A stretch of 64,000 bases of DNA, from NCBI GenBank assembly GCA_029250825.1, contig JAQXEN010000091.1, positions 1 through 64,000 of the forward strand, read 5' to 3'. This stretch comes from Porticoccaceae bacterium (lineage in GTDB: Bacteria; Pseudomonadota; Gammaproteobacteria; Pseudomonadales; Porticoccaceae). A model generated the notes under the pieces. It was not told where the DNA came from, searched no databases, and worked only from the letters and a program-made list of their open reading frames with translations. The translations under genes were made by a program, and so were the position numbers. This document shows, one piece after another, positions 27,974 through 38,937 of the stretch; the first letter of the stretch is position 1, and each line of letters starts with the position of its first letter.

Positions 27974-28541
27974 AGGTTTCTCTATCGAGCTGAGAAATTA
28001 TTACTCTAGCCTGTTGTGACTTTCCACTTAGAGTGACTTTGCGACCCTCATTAAGTTGCACAATCTCAACTAAAATATCTACTTCGGGCAGAAAGCCGGC
28101 ACCGCGTTCCGGCCATTCTATCAAGCACAGTCGCGATTCCACCAGATAATCTCGAAAGCCCATATACTCAAGTTCTTCAGGATCCTGCAGCCGATAGAAG
28201 TCAAAGTGGCATACCTGACCCATCACCAAATCATAGGGTTCCACCAAAGTATAGGTCGGGCTTTTAACCGCGCCACTGTGCCCTAAGCCGGTTAAAACAC
28301 CGCGACTAAGAGTCGTTTTTCCAGCTCCCAGATCACCCTGCAAAGCAATTAAAAGAGCTGGCTCTGGAGTCTTCCCTGGGCAGTCATTTTTAAGAGTGTT
28401 TTTGAGCCCACGACCAATCGCCTCAGCAATGCGATTGCCAAACTCTAGCATCGCCGCTTCATCGATTAACTCCAAAGAAAAATCTAGAGTCAAATCTAGG
28501 ACAGAACCTGAAGTCAGTTGCGTTTTGTGATCAGTCACCAA
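27951..28541 (-). CDS. tsaE: tRNA threonylcarbamoyladenosine biosynthesis ATPase TsaE
   Basis: TsaE is the ATPase of the TsaB-TsaD-TsaE complex that makes t6A37 in ANN-decoding tRNAs. The P-loop GDLGAGKTTLSRG, the segment SPTYTLVEPYD and CHFDFYRLQDPEELEYMGF are diagnostic. The protein is 196 residues, longer than usual, because of an N-terminal extension and an insertion before the P-loop. The start is TTG 28541 or GTG 28538; neither is strongly supported. The tsaB gene is also in this window, at 61.9 kb. Confidence 0.95.
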   Translation of the reverse strand: MVTDHKTQLTSGSVLDLTLDFSLELIDEAAMLEFGNRIAEAIGRGLKNTLKNDCPGKTPEPALLIALQGDLGAGKTTLSRGVLTGLGHSGAVKSPTYTLVEPYDLVMGQVCHFDFYRLQDPEELEYMGFRDYLVESRLCLIEWPERGAGFLPEVDILVEIVQLNEGRKVTLSGKSQQARVIISQLDRETYGVSGAD

Positions 28542-28591
28542 ACTGCACTCTCATCTTGTTATGACGTTTTAATAACGCTGTTGCAGGAGCT

Positions 28592-30142
28592 TTAACTCAG
28601 CTCACCATTTAATAATTTGCGCAGATAACCGAGCAAATCTGTTGCCGTCAGTCCGCGTACGCCCTGCTCTTCCACAGCCATATCCGCCGCCGCGGAGTGC
28701 AGGCAACAGCCCAATTGGGCAGCCAGTTTTGCCTCGAGACCCTGAGCTAAGAGAGCACCGACAATACCCGAGAGCACATCGCCCATACCGCCAGTAGCCA
28801 TTCCTGGGTTGCCATAGGGGCACACTGCAATAACCTCATCACCGGGGGCAGCGATTAATGTGCCGGCACCTTTTAGTAAAACCACAGCATTGTATTTCTC
28901 TTGAATCTGACGTACCGCAGCAAAGCGATCAGCCTGCACCTCGGCGACACTGACATTTAACAGTCTCGCGGCTTCAGCTGGGTGAGGTGTCATAATCCAG
29001 CCACTGCCTTGAGGCTGTGGCACAACTCGACCCTCGGCAATAATATTTAGCGCATCCGCATCTACCAGCATGGGCAAACCGGTGGCAACGGCCTTTTGCA
29101 ACAACTGCTCAGACCAGGGTGAACGGCCGAGACCTGGACCGACAATTAAGACTGAGGGCTTGTCTAACAGCGGTTCTAATTCCTGACCCGAGATAATCCC
29201 ACTAACCATTACCTCTGGCTGACGCGCCAGTGCTCCGGCAACATGGACTGGGCGAGTGGCCATGCTCACCAGTCCCGAGCCAGTGCGCAACGCCGCTTCC
29301 GCCGCCATCATTGCGGCGCCACCAAAGCTGTGATCACCGCCGATAACCATGCTGTGACCAAACTGATTTTTGTAGGCATCCACATCGCGAAGCGGAAGAT
29401 ATTCCATCAACTCATGGAGATCCATCAACTGTGCTGAGGGGGCCACCTGTTGAAAAATGTCTTCGTCCACATCGAGGGAGTGATAGATAACTTCGCCACA
29501 GAGGGCCGGACCGCGACCAGTAAACATACCCTGTTTGGCGGCAATAAATGTCACCGTAATATCAGCGCTAATAGCCACTGCTGCGGTGGCGCCGGAATCC
29601 GCATAGAGTCCCGAGGGCAGATCGATGGCCAAGACTGGCAGAGCTGCCTGATTAATCATCTCGATAGCTGCACCATATGGCTCGCGCATTGGGCCACTGG
29701 CGCCTATGCCCAATAGCGCATCCACTACAACGCCTTCGGACAGATCTATGCTCTCGTTAAACGGAGCAAAAATAACTCCCGCATCGACTGCATAGTCTCG
29801 AGCTGTCAGGGCATCTGCTGATAGTTTGGCTGGGGTCGATAATTCTACTACGCGCACGGCGAGGCTTTTCTCGGCAGCCAGTGTGGCCACTATATAGCCG
29901 TCGCCGGCGTTATTGCCTGAACCGCAAAATACAGTGATCAGTGAGGGAGTGCCAAAGGCTTCAAGTAGCTCATTAAAGGCTGCGCGGCCGGCACGCTTCA
30001 TCAGGACAATACTTGAGCTGTTGGTTGGGGCAGCCCCCGGCCCACCGACCGAAGCTGTAAGCAGCGCATCAAGCGCCAACTGATCTAGTTTGCGGACTGA
30101 TTCAGCCCCATATAATGCGTCTTGAATAACAATGTGCGACAT
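28592..30142 (-). CDS. nnr: Bifunctional NAD(P)H-hydrate epimerase / ADP-dependent NAD(P)H-hydrate dehydratase
   Basis: This enzyme repairs hydrated NADH and NADPH. The N-terminal YjeF_N epimerase domain (about 1-220) shows FCGSGNNAGDGYIVA and VVDALLGIGASGPMREPY. The C-terminal ribokinase-like dehydratase (about 230-500) shows VIGGDHSFGGAAMMAAEAAL, LVDADALN, MTPHPAEAARLL and YGNPGMATGGMGDVLSGI. The 516 residues fit the bifunctional form. It begins the minus-strand run nnr-tsaE-amidase-mutL-miaA-hfq-hflXKC and is divergent from queG with only 56 bases between the start codons. Confidence 0.96.
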   Translation of the reverse strand: MSHIVIQDALYGAESVRKLDQLALDALLTASVGGPGAAPTNSSSIVLMKRAGRAAFNELLEAFGTPSLITVFCGSGNNAGDGYIVATLAAEKSLAVRVVELSTPAKLSADALTARDYAVDAGVIFAPFNESIDLSEGVVVDALLGIGASGPMREPYGAAIEMINQAALPVLAIDLPSGLYADSGATAAVAISADITVTFIAAKQGMFTGRGPALCGEVIYHSLDVDEDIFQQVAPSAQLMDLHELMEYLPLRDVDAYKNQFGHSMVIGGDHSFGGAAMMAAEAALRTGSGLVSMATRPVHVAGALARQPEVMVSGIISGQELEPLLDKPSVLIVGPGLGRSPWSEQLLQKAVATGLPMLVDADALNIIAEGRVVPQPQGSGWIMTPHPAEAARLLNVSVAEVQADRFAAVRQIQEKYNAVVLLKGAGTLIAAPGDEVIAVCPYGNPGMATGGMGDVLSGIVGALLAQGLEAKLAAQLGCCLHSAAADMAVEEQGVRGLTATDLLGYLRKLLNGELS

Positions 30143-30198
30143 AACCGCGAGTTCCCAGTAAGATTAGCGCGATTATATGTCAGATTAGCCCTGAAACC

Positions 30199-31320
30199 AT
30201 GCCCGAAACCGATAGACTCAAGGATCTCGCGAAAAAAGTTAAAGCCTGGGGCTTGGAGCTGGGCTTTCAGCAGGTGGCTATTTCGCAACCGGATCTCAGC
30301 TCCGCATCAAAAAATCTTCTCGACTGGCTAGATAAGGGCTATCAAGGATCCATGCAGTGGATGGGAGAACATGGCGAAAAGCGCTACACCCCGAATCAAC
30401 TTGTGGAAAAAACCTTGCGGGTGATTTCGGTGCGCATGGATTATCTCACCGATAGCAATATGATCGCAGTCTTAAAGGATGACAATAAAGCTTATATATC
30501 AAGGTATGCCTTGGGCCGTGACTATCACAAGCTGATCCGCAAACGGCTCGCAAATCTGGGCAAAAAAATCGAAACCGAAATAGATTTTCACGGCCTCAAT
30601 CATCTGCAATTAACTCAGCGGCCCTTTGTGGATAGCGCCCCAGTGATGGAGAAACCCATCGCCGAGCAGGCTGGACTGGGCTGGATTGGCAAAAATACTC
30701 TAGTGATTAATGACCAAGCCGGCTCCTGGTTTTTTCTTGGGGAGATTTATATTTCTCTTGAGTTGCCGATTGATCAGAGTGAGCAAAGCAATAAATGTGG
30801 CAACTGCCGCGCCTGTTTAAAAGTCTGCCCCACCAATGCCTTTCCTGAGCCCTATGTGCTGGATGCTCGGAAGTGTATTTCCTATCTGACTATCGAGAGC
30901 CAAGAACCGATTCCGGAAGAGCTGCGTCCGTTAATGGGCAATCGGGTATTTGGCTGCGATGACTGCCAGATTATCTGCCCTTGGAATCGCTATTCTTCAA
31001 AAACAAACGAAATAGACTTTTCCCCCCGGCACAATCTCGATAACTCGGATTTAGTCACACTGTTTGAATGGACTGAAGAAGAGTTTTTGAACAACACCGA
31101 GGGTTCACCGATTCGCCGCATTGGCTATCAGCGCTGGCTGCGCAATCTTTCAGTGGGTCTGGGCAATGCGCCGCCATCACAGCGGATTACCGATGCCCTC
31201 AATAAAAGAGCCGATGACCCCTCTGCTCTGGTGCGTGAGCATGTTCTCTGGGCGCTCAATCAGCAACAGACGTCTAAGCAGAAGAACAGAGATAGCAGCA
31301 TAAAAGAATTTAAAGTTTAA
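30199..31320 (+). CDS. queG: Epoxyqueuosine reductase
   Basis: QueG carries out the last step of queuosine synthesis in tRNA, reducing epoxyqueuosine with a cobalamin cofactor and two [4Fe-4S] clusters. The 373-residue protein has the DUF1730 N-domain, [20 protein letters not shown], and the ferredoxin cysteines [16 protein letters not shown] and [13 protein letters not shown]. Its last ten bases overlap the 3' end of the convergent orn gene. The queG-orn-rsgA cluster is the same as in Pseudomonas. Confidence 0.97.
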   Translation: MPETDRLKDLAKKVKAWGLELGFQQVAISQPDLSSASKNLLDWLDKGYQGSMQWMGEHGEKRYTPNQLVEKTLRVISVRMDYLTDSNMIAVLKDDNKAYISRYALGRDYHKLIRKRLANLGKKIETEIDFHGLNHLQLTQRPFVDSAPVMEKPIAEQAGLGWIGKNTLVINDQAGSWFFLGEIYISLELPIDQSEQSNKCGNCRACLKVCPTNAFPEPYVLDARKCISYLTIESQEPIPEELRPLMGNRVFGCDDCQIICPWNRYSSKTNEIDFSPRHNLDNSDLVTLFEWTEEEFLNNTEGSPIRRIGYQRWLRNLSVGLGNAPPSQRITDALNKRADDPSALVREHVLWALNQQQTSKQKNRDSSIKEFKV

Positions 31321-31876
31321 TAAACACTTCGCGATAGTATTCCAACTCGCGGATCGAATCGTGGATATCATCCATCGCCAAATGACTGCCACGCTTTTTA
31401 AAGCCATTGGCCAGTTCCGGTTTCCAGCGCTGAACCAATTCTTTGAGCGTACTCACATCCAGATTTCGGTAGTGAAAAAAGCGCTGCAAGTCGGTCATAT
31501 AGTTAGCCAAAAAACGTCGGTCCTGACAGATCGAGTTACCGCACATGGGGGACTTGCCGGCGGGCACCCACTGACGCAAAAATTCAATGGTAGCGATTTC
31601 AGCCTCGGCTTCAGTCACGGTACTTTGACGCACTCTTTCAGTGAGACCAGAGCCGCCATGCTGGCGTGTATTCCACTCATCCATGCCATCGAGTAATTGG
31701 TCTGACTGGTGCACCGCGATCATCGGTCCCTCGGCGAGGACATTGAGATGTTTGTCGGTGACTACCGTGGCAATCTCAATAATCCGGTCATGTTCAGGAC
31801 TCAATCCAGTCATTTCCAGATCGATCCAAATTAAATTTAGCGGGTCGGAGTTGGCATTGGCGGTTGCAGCGGTCAT
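31310..31876 (-). CDS. orn: Oligoribonuclease
   Basis: Orn is a 3'-5' exonuclease that degrades RNA dinucleotides, including pGpG from cyclic di-GMP breakdown. The 188-residue DEDDh protein has [10 protein letters not shown] (first D and E), the middle Asp in [11 protein letters not shown], and [18 protein letters not shown] (final His and Asp). It is divergent from rsgA. The HD-GYP-type gene three genes away makes the pGpG connection interesting, though that protein looks degenerate. Confidence 0.97.
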   Translation of the reverse strand: MTAATANANSDPLNLIWIDLEMTGLSPEHDRIIEIATVVTDKHLNVLAEGPMIAVHQSDQLLDGMDEWNTRQHGGSGLTERVRQSTVTEAEAEIATIEFLRQWVPAGKSPMCGNSICQDRRFLANYMTDLQRFFHYRNLDVSTLKELVQRWKPELANGFKKRGSHLAMDDIHDSIRELEYYREVFIKL

Positions 31877-31985
31877 CTAAATCTTCCAAGTGGGGTTAGC
31901 AAAATGTTCCTCGAAGCAGATATGCTATATCCTTGCAGCCGATAACGCCAGAGATGGCGTACAACCCAAATCCGCGAGAGCATTA

Positions 31986-33011
31986 ATGGCGAAACGCAAT
32001 CTCAGTAAACAGCAAAAAGGTCGTATCCAATCGATCCAAGAGCGACGCCGCGAGCGGGCTATTGCGAAAAAATCGGTCTCCGATGACCAGCTTGAAAATC
32101 TCACCCAACTGGGTCCGGAGATTCTGGGAACAGTAATTACTAACTTTGGCGCCCAGGTAGATATCGAAGGGCTTGAAGATCGCTTTAAGGGCAATATTTA
32201 CCGCTGTCACCTGCGCACCAATCTCGAGCCTCTGGTGACCGGCGACCGGGTGGTCTGGCGCTATGCTGAACCAGTGGGTGTAGTGGTGGCCCGAGAGCCG
32301 CGGGATTCAGAGCTATTGCGCCCCGACCCCTATGGCAAGCTGCGCCCAGTAGCAGCTAATGTGGACCGAATTGCTATTGTCTTTGCGGCCAAGCCGACTC
32401 CCTATAGCAATCTGATTGATCGCTATCTGATTGCCTCTGAGGCGCAGGGCATTCAACCTGTATTGATTATTAATAAATTCGATATGCTCAGTGACAGCGA
32501 CTTTCCAAAGGTTCAACAGCTGTTAAAAGATTACCGTACTGTGGGTTATGAGGTGCTCTGTGTCTCCGCTGCCACTGGCGAGGGCCTGGAGGAGTTGAAA
32601 AACTATATGGCCGCACACACTTCGGTGTTTGTCGGTCAGTCTGGTGTAGGTAAATCATCGCTAATTAATGAGCTGCAACCGGAGGCCAATATTTTGGTTG
32701 GGGAACTCTCAGCGGGCAAGGATAAAGGCCAACATACCACCACCGCATCGCGACTGTTTCATCTCGAAAATGGCGGCCATCTGATCGACTCTCCCGGTAT
32801 TCGAGAGTTTGCTGTAACCAATTTAAGTGATGAGCAGATTATCGATGGTTTTATCGAATTCAGGCCTTTTCTAGGCTACTGCAAATTCAGAGACTGCAAA
32901 CATTCGGTTGAGTTGGGTTGCGCGCTGCTTGCGGCGGCGGAAGAGGGAAAAATTCTGCCGATTAGATTGCTAAATTATCGCAATATCCTTGCCAGTCAGG
33001 ATGAAGAATAA
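31986..33011 (+). CDS. rsgA: Small-subunit ribosome maturation GTPase RsgA
   Basis: RsgA checks late 30S assembly. It is a circularly permuted GTPase: G4 (INKFDML) comes before G1 (VGQSGVGKSSLINEL) and G3 (DSPGIREF). The N-terminal OB fold and the C-terminal zinc site (CKFRDCKHSVELGC) are present. I use ATG 31986 because MAKRNLSKQQKGRIQ is the normal N-terminus and GAGAG precedes it; the frame is open further upstream. The TAA stop overlaps the next gene's ATG (TAATG). Confidence 0.96.
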   Translation: MAKRNLSKQQKGRIQSIQERRRERAIAKKSVSDDQLENLTQLGPEILGTVITNFGAQVDIEGLEDRFKGNIYRCHLRTNLEPLVTGDRVVWRYAEPVGVVVAREPRDSELLRPDPYGKLRPVAANVDRIAIVFAAKPTPYSNLIDRYLIASEAQGIQPVLIINKFDMLSDSDFPKVQQLLKDYRTVGYEVLCVSAATGEGLEELKNYMAAHTSVFVGQSGVGKSSLINELQPEANILVGELSAGKDKGQHTTTASRLFHLENGGHLIDSPGIREFAVTNLSDEQIIDGFIEFRPFLGYCKFRDCKHSVELGCALLAAAEEGKILPIRLLNYRNILASQDEE

Positions 33012-33838
33012 TGGTGGCTGATATTCCACGTCTGCTGGAACCGGCGCTCTTAGAAACCCTCTTAGGCTCAGAACCCAAAAGCGCCAATTTAATTATTGTC
33101 GATCTCTGCACTGATGCGCTCTATCCCCATAAACATGTTCCCGGCGCAGTGCATTTGCAGCCCGGCGTCTTGATGGCAGGCACTGCACCTTACCCTGGCA
33201 AGCTGCCCGCTATGGAACAGCTAGAGAATATTATTCGCTATCTGGGTATCAATGCCGACAGCCATATTGTGATTTACGATGATGAGGGTGGCGGCTGGGC
33301 TGGGCGCTTTGCATGGACATTGGATCTGCTCGGCTTTCAAAACTGGTCTTATCTAAATGGTGGTATTGTTGCCTGGATAAAAGAAGGTTTTGTCACAGAG
33401 AGTCAGATCAATCAGCCAGTGGCTTCGGACACTCAGGTTAGCATTGCCAACCCAGAGGTGTTGATCAGCTCAGATAAGATTATCAGTCAGCTGGAGAATG
33501 CCAATTTTGCGGTTTGGGATGCACGCAGTCCCGGCGAATACAGCGGCAATATGGTGCGCTCTGCCCGGGGCGGACATATCCCCGGGGCAATTAATATTGA
33601 GTGGACAGAGCTTATGGATCGACAGCGCAATTTGCGGATTCGCGAAGACAGCCAAGAGATCCTCGATAGGGCCGGCTTGGGCAGAGAGAAGTCTGTAACA
33701 ACCCACTGCCAGAGCCACCATCGCTCCGGGTTTACCTATATGGTGGCGCGGATCCTGGGTTACAAAAATATCAGTGCCTACGATGGTTCATGGGCAGAAT
33801 GGGGTAGTCTTGACCAAACGCCCATTGAACGCGGATAG
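33011..33838 (+). CDS. rhdA: Rhodanese-type thiosulfate sulfurtransferase
   Basis: The protein has two rhodanese domains in 275 residues. The first is the inactive type (VDLCTDALYPHKHVPGAVHL, VIYDDEGGGWAGRFAW). The second carries WDARSPGEYSG and the active-site loop HCQSHHRSGFTY, with the catalytic Cys followed by QSHHRS. This loop closely resembles Azotobacter/Pseudomonas RhdA (CQTHHRSG) rather than the CGSG loop of mercaptopyruvate sulfurtransferases. It overlaps rsgA by one base and precedes psd, as in Pseudomonas. The physiological sulfur acceptor is not known. Confidence 0.9.
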   Translation: MVADIPRLLEPALLETLLGSEPKSANLIIVDLCTDALYPHKHVPGAVHLQPGVLMAGTAPYPGKLPAMEQLENIIRYLGINADSHIVIYDDEGGGWAGRFAWTLDLLGFQNWSYLNGGIVAWIKEGFVTESQINQPVASDTQVSIANPEVLISSDKIISQLENANFAVWDARSPGEYSGNMVRSARGGHIPGAINIEWTELMDRQRNLRIREDSQEILDRAGLGREKSVTTHCQSHHRSGFTYMVARILGYKNISAYDGSWAEWGSLDQTPIERG

Positions 33839-33913
33839 AGGCTTGCTTGCGAGACTTATAAAATACAGCGGTTAAATCCGACTTAATAAATAGATCAATA
33901 AGAGTTTGAAACT

Positions 33914-34765
33914 ATGAATCACCAAGCAGAATTATTTGTTGCTCTGCAGCGACTACTTCCAAAGCATGCCCTATCAAGACTGATTGCTCGAGCTGCTGAA
34001 TCAAAGATCCCCTGGCTAAAAAATTGGCTTATCGAGCGCGCGATTGCCGCCTTTAATATCAATGTCCATGAAGCCGCAAGCAGTGATCTGGATGATTACG
34101 AAAACTTTAATAGCTTTTTTACTCGGGCTCTCAAAGATGGCGCCCGTCCCATTGATCGGCATGGAGACACTCTTATCTCACCCGCCGATGGCGCAGTGAG
34201 TCAGGCCGGCCCAATTACTCAACAGCGTATTATTCAGGCCAAGGGAAGTGATTACTCCACCAGCCGTCTGCTGGGCGACTCAGAAGAGGCCAAGCTCTAT
34301 AACAATGGCGCCTTCACGACCATCTATCTGTCGCCGAAGGATTACCACCGTGTACATATGCCAATAGCAGGAACCCTGGTTAGCACCCGCTATATTCCCG
34401 GAGATCTTTTTTCGGTAAATGATAAAACCGCTCAGGCTCTTCCGGGTCTGTTTGCACGCAACGAGCGGCTTGTGTGCCAGTTTGATTCAGAACTGGGGCA
34501 GTTTGCACTGGTATTTGTCGGTGCCATGTTGGTGGCGGGCATAGAAACAGTTTGGGGAGGTTTTGAAACCCCGGGGCGCGGTGCTGTGCGAAATGCCGAT
34601 TTTTCAGGTCGTGATCTGTATTATGACAAAGGGGAGGAGATCGGGCGCTTTAAGTTTGGCTCAACGGTTATTCTGTTATTTCAAAAGGATAAAATTGATT
34701 GGCAAGAATCCTTTGTTCCTCAAGCGGCGGTGCAGATGGGCGAGAAAATCGCCAGTTGCAAATGA
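33914..34765 (+). CDS. psd: Phosphatidylserine decarboxylase proenzyme
   Basis: Psd makes phosphatidylethanolamine at the inner membrane. The 283-residue proenzyme contains FNSFFTRALKDGARPI, SPADGAVSQAG, YLSPKDYHRVHMPI and the self-cleavage site FKFGSTVILLF near the C-terminus. Cleavage before the Ser there forms the pyruvoyl group. The usual LGST is FGST here, a known variation. It is 75 bases after rhdA on the same strand and converges on the HD-GYP-like gene. Confidence 0.97.
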   Translation: MNHQAELFVALQRLLPKHALSRLIARAAESKIPWLKNWLIERAIAAFNINVHEAASSDLDDYENFNSFFTRALKDGARPIDRHGDTLISPADGAVSQAGPITQQRIIQAKGSDYSTSRLLGDSEEAKLYNNGAFTTIYLSPKDYHRVHMPIAGTLVSTRYIPGDLFSVNDKTAQALPGLFARNERLVCQFDSELGQFALVFVGAMLVAGIETVWGGFETPGRGAVRNADFSGRDLYYDKGEEIGRFKFGSTVILLFQKDKIDWQESFVPQAAVQMGEKIASCK

Positions 34766-34773
34766 GTCTCGCG

Positions 34774-36222
34774 CTAACCTAAGAGGCGCTCTTTTAGGGC
34801 AGCAAAAAAGCTATTATTAAGATGGCCTGCCTGCTGATTCTGTGCCAGAGGGCCGGCATTTGAGGCGAGAGAGAAAGGCTTAGTGATAAGTTGATTGAGC
34901 ATATTCTCATCGACACCGAGACTCTCTGAATCGATATCTTTAACAATCGCCAACTTGGCAACATCAAAGGCCCGGCGGGTGCCAAATTTTTGCAGCTGGG
35001 CACGAGCCCTATCTTCATTTTTTAGATCCACAAAGATGTAGTTGTCGACATTGGCGCCCGCTTCGGTGGCTTCAAATACTGCCAGCCTCGGCGACAGTCT
35101 CGACTTGGGATTTTGTTCAATCACCATGCCTTGATCACCGGTGGTTAACTCCACTACGGTTCCCGCGGGATAGAGTCCCACCGACTGAATAAACTCAACC
35201 ACCAGATCCTCGGCAAAGGCTTTGTCGCGAAGTTCATAGAGTCTGGCTGTAGCTTTCGATGGTGTCAGCACCTGAGAGACTTCTCGGGGATTACAGAGGC
35301 GGTCGAACTCTGAGGCTATGCCCACAACTGCGGCCAAAAACGGAATACGCTGACCACTGCAACCCTTGGGGAATCCACTGCCATCAAAACGCTCACAGTG
35401 GAATTTAATAATATTCATAACTCGCCGATTATCAAAATCAGACTGTTTTAGCTTCTCTAAACTGGCACTGACAAAGCCGCGATACTCCGCCTCTTCCTCG
35501 GTATTGCGATCGGACTTGCGCAGTAGCATGCGGTCCATGCCCGCCTTGCCAACATCTTTTAACAGGGCGGCGAGACAGATATCTTTTAGCTGGTCTATTT
35601 CAAGACCAATATGGCGGGCAAACTGAGTCGCCCATAGACCTGAGCGAATACTGTGATCGTGAGTGTGACGATCCTTGGCACGGAGCTGTAACAGCCAGGT
35701 AAAGGCGTCGGGGCAGCGCACTACACTATCCACCATATCGTCAACGGACTGTTGTAGTTGGCGCAGATTAAATGGTCCACCCTTGGCGACTTGGCGAGTG
35801 GCAACACTCAAACAGCCGACTAAATTATTCATCACTCGGCGGGCGGCGGGCATCTCTTTGGAGAGCTCAATGGTTTTTTTGTAGATATCCGGATTAATCA
35901 CAAAGCTGCGCGGCTCGGAGTACTGGCGGCTGTCCATTAGGCCCCGAACCATCGGGCTGATGTCCTGCGCTTTGTTGCGCAGGTCATTGTTAAATTGGCG
36001 GCTACCGGCAGAGGGGGTTTTGAAATCCAGTGGTGAGGTGCCTTTGGCGATGTCGATATAGACATAGTCGCAGTAGGCTTTGACCCGAGAGGCATCGGCG
36101 ACATTCTTAATCAAAAAACCCTGAATCGGAAAGGGTGTCTCCGCCCACGGTTTGTCGAGAGCGGAAATAAACATCCCCACTTCAAGCTCATGAATAAAGA
36201 CTTTAAGTTGCTGTAGTGACAT
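34774..36222 (-). CDS. DUF3391 / HD-GYP-like protein with degenerate metal site
   Basis: This 482-residue protein has an N-terminal DUF3391 (KVFIHELEVGMFISALDKPW) and a C-terminal HD-GYP-like domain. Active HD-GYP phosphodiesterases carry LHDIGK, HHExxDGxGYP and VAD-xxD metal ligands. Here the corresponding pieces read LLKDVGK (His replaced by Lys), HCERFDGSGFP (second His replaced by Cys, GYP read as GFP) and IASEFDRL (Asp replaced by Ser). Cyclic di-GMP hydrolysis is therefore doubtful; it may act as a binding or signalling protein. A C-terminal extension after the domain has no recognised family. Confidence 0.88.
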   Translation of the reverse strand: MSLQQLKVFIHELEVGMFISALDKPWAETPFPIQGFLIKNVADASRVKAYCDYVYIDIAKGTSPLDFKTPSAGSRQFNNDLRNKAQDISPMVRGLMDSRQYSEPRSFVINPDIYKKTIELSKEMPAARRVMNNLVGCLSVATRQVAKGGPFNLRQLQQSVDDMVDSVVRCPDAFTWLLQLRAKDRHTHDHSIRSGLWATQFARHIGLEIDQLKDICLAALLKDVGKAGMDRMLLRKSDRNTEEEAEYRGFVSASLEKLKQSDFDNRRVMNIIKFHCERFDGSGFPKGCSGQRIPFLAAVVGIASEFDRLCNPREVSQVLTPSKATARLYELRDKAFAEDLVVEFIQSVGLYPAGTVVELTTGDQGMVIEQNPKSRLSPRLAVFEATEAGANVDNYIFVDLKNEDRARAQLQKFGTRRAFDVAKLAIVKDIDSESLGVDENMLNQLITKPFSLASNAGPLAQNQQAGHLNNSFFAALKERLLG

Positions 36223-36351
36223 ACGGTGCCAGATCTCTATCAGTGCTAATTATACAAAACCGAACTACTGCAAAATGTAACGCCTTCACCAAAGTAAAAG
36301 CGTGCACCGGTATGGTTTTAATAAATATAGACTAAGAAGAGCTGAGGTAAA

Positions 36352-37410
36352 TCAGTACTTTGTAGAAAACTTGTGAACAGCGTCAATAAATACTTTTACA
36401 TGGTCTGGGTCGATATCGGGGGTAATGCCGTGGCCGAGATTAAATATATGCCCAGTACCGCCGCCAAAGCCGTCCAAGATAGACGCTACTTGGCTTTCAA
36501 TAACCGCTGGACTCGCTCGTAAAACGGCCGGATCCATATTGCCTTGTAGCGCTACTCTGTCCCCTACTCGGCTCTTGGCCGCAGCTATATCGGTGCTCCA
36601 ATCGAGACCTAGAGCATGACAGCCAGTGTCGGCCATTTTTTCAAGCCAGAGTCCGCCACCCTTGGTGAATAGAATAACCGGCACATCGCGACCGTCGTGG
36701 TGGCTGATTAAGCCATCAACAATTTTCTGCATATAGGCGAGGGAGAATTCTGCATAAGCCGCGTGACTCAATGCGCCACCCCAGGTATCAAATATCTGTA
36801 CCACTTGGGCACCGGCGCGAATCTGGGCGTTTAAGTAATCAATTACCGACAGGGCTAATTTTTCAAGTAGCTGGTGCATCAGTTCAGGCTGGGTATAGAG
36901 CATGGTTTTGGCCCGCGCAAAGTCACGGCTACTCTGACCTTCGATCATATAGGTGGCGAGGGTCCAGGGGCTTCCGGAAAAACCGATCAATGGCACATGA
37001 CCATTGAGCTCCCGGCGAATCATGGTCACTGCATCGGTGACATAGGAGAGGTCGCTGGCGGTATTGATCACTTCTAGGGCTTCGATATCAGCCTCAGTTC
37101 TCACCGGCTTGCGAAACTTAGGGCCTTCTCCCGTTTCAAAATAGAGCCCCAACCCCATAGCATCGGGGATGGTCAAAATATCGGAGAACAGAATTGCCGC
37201 ATCCATCTCGTAGCGCTCGAGAGGCTGCAGGGTTACTTCACAGGCCAGCTCGGTATTCTTGCACAGACTCATAAAGTCGCCGGCCTGAGCTCTCACTGCT
37301 CGGTACTCGGGCAGATAGCGACCCGCTTGGCGCATCATCCATACTGGAGTGCGGTCCACGGGCTGGCGCATTAGCGCCTTGAGGAAGCGATCATTTTTTA
37401 ACTCAGACAT
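36352..37410 (-). CDS. hemE: Uroporphyrinogen decarboxylase
   Basis: HemE converts uroporphyrinogen III to coproporphyrinogen III in heme synthesis. The 352-residue protein begins with [19 protein letters not shown] and [16 protein letters not shown], the substrate-binding family signature with two conserved Arg, and has [16 protein letters not shown] and NLGHGITPD. It lies 74 bases after gltD on the same strand, the same neighbourhood as in Pseudomonas. Confidence 0.97.
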   Translation of the reverse strand: MSELKNDRFLKALMRQPVDRTPVWMMRQAGRYLPEYRAVRAQAGDFMSLCKNTELACEVTLQPLERYEMDAAILFSDILTIPDAMGLGLYFETGEGPKFRKPVRTEADIEALEVINTASDLSYVTDAVTMIRRELNGHVPLIGFSGSPWTLATYMIEGQSSRDFARAKTMLYTQPELMHQLLEKLALSVIDYLNAQIRAGAQVVQIFDTWGGALSHAAYAEFSLAYMQKIVDGLISHHDGRDVPVILFTKGGGLWLEKMADTGCHALGLDWSTDIAAAKSRVGDRVALQGNMDPAVLRASPAVIESQVASILDGFGGGTGHIFNLGHGITPDIDPDHVKVFIDAVHKFSTKY

Positions 37411-37484
37411 GCAATTTCCAAAATAATAAAGTTGCGTTCAATTTGCTTACAGGCAATGTAGTCAATACTGATCATTGGCGCCGT

Positions 37485-38927
<1,443 letters not shown>

Positions 38928-38937
38928 CTAATCAACG

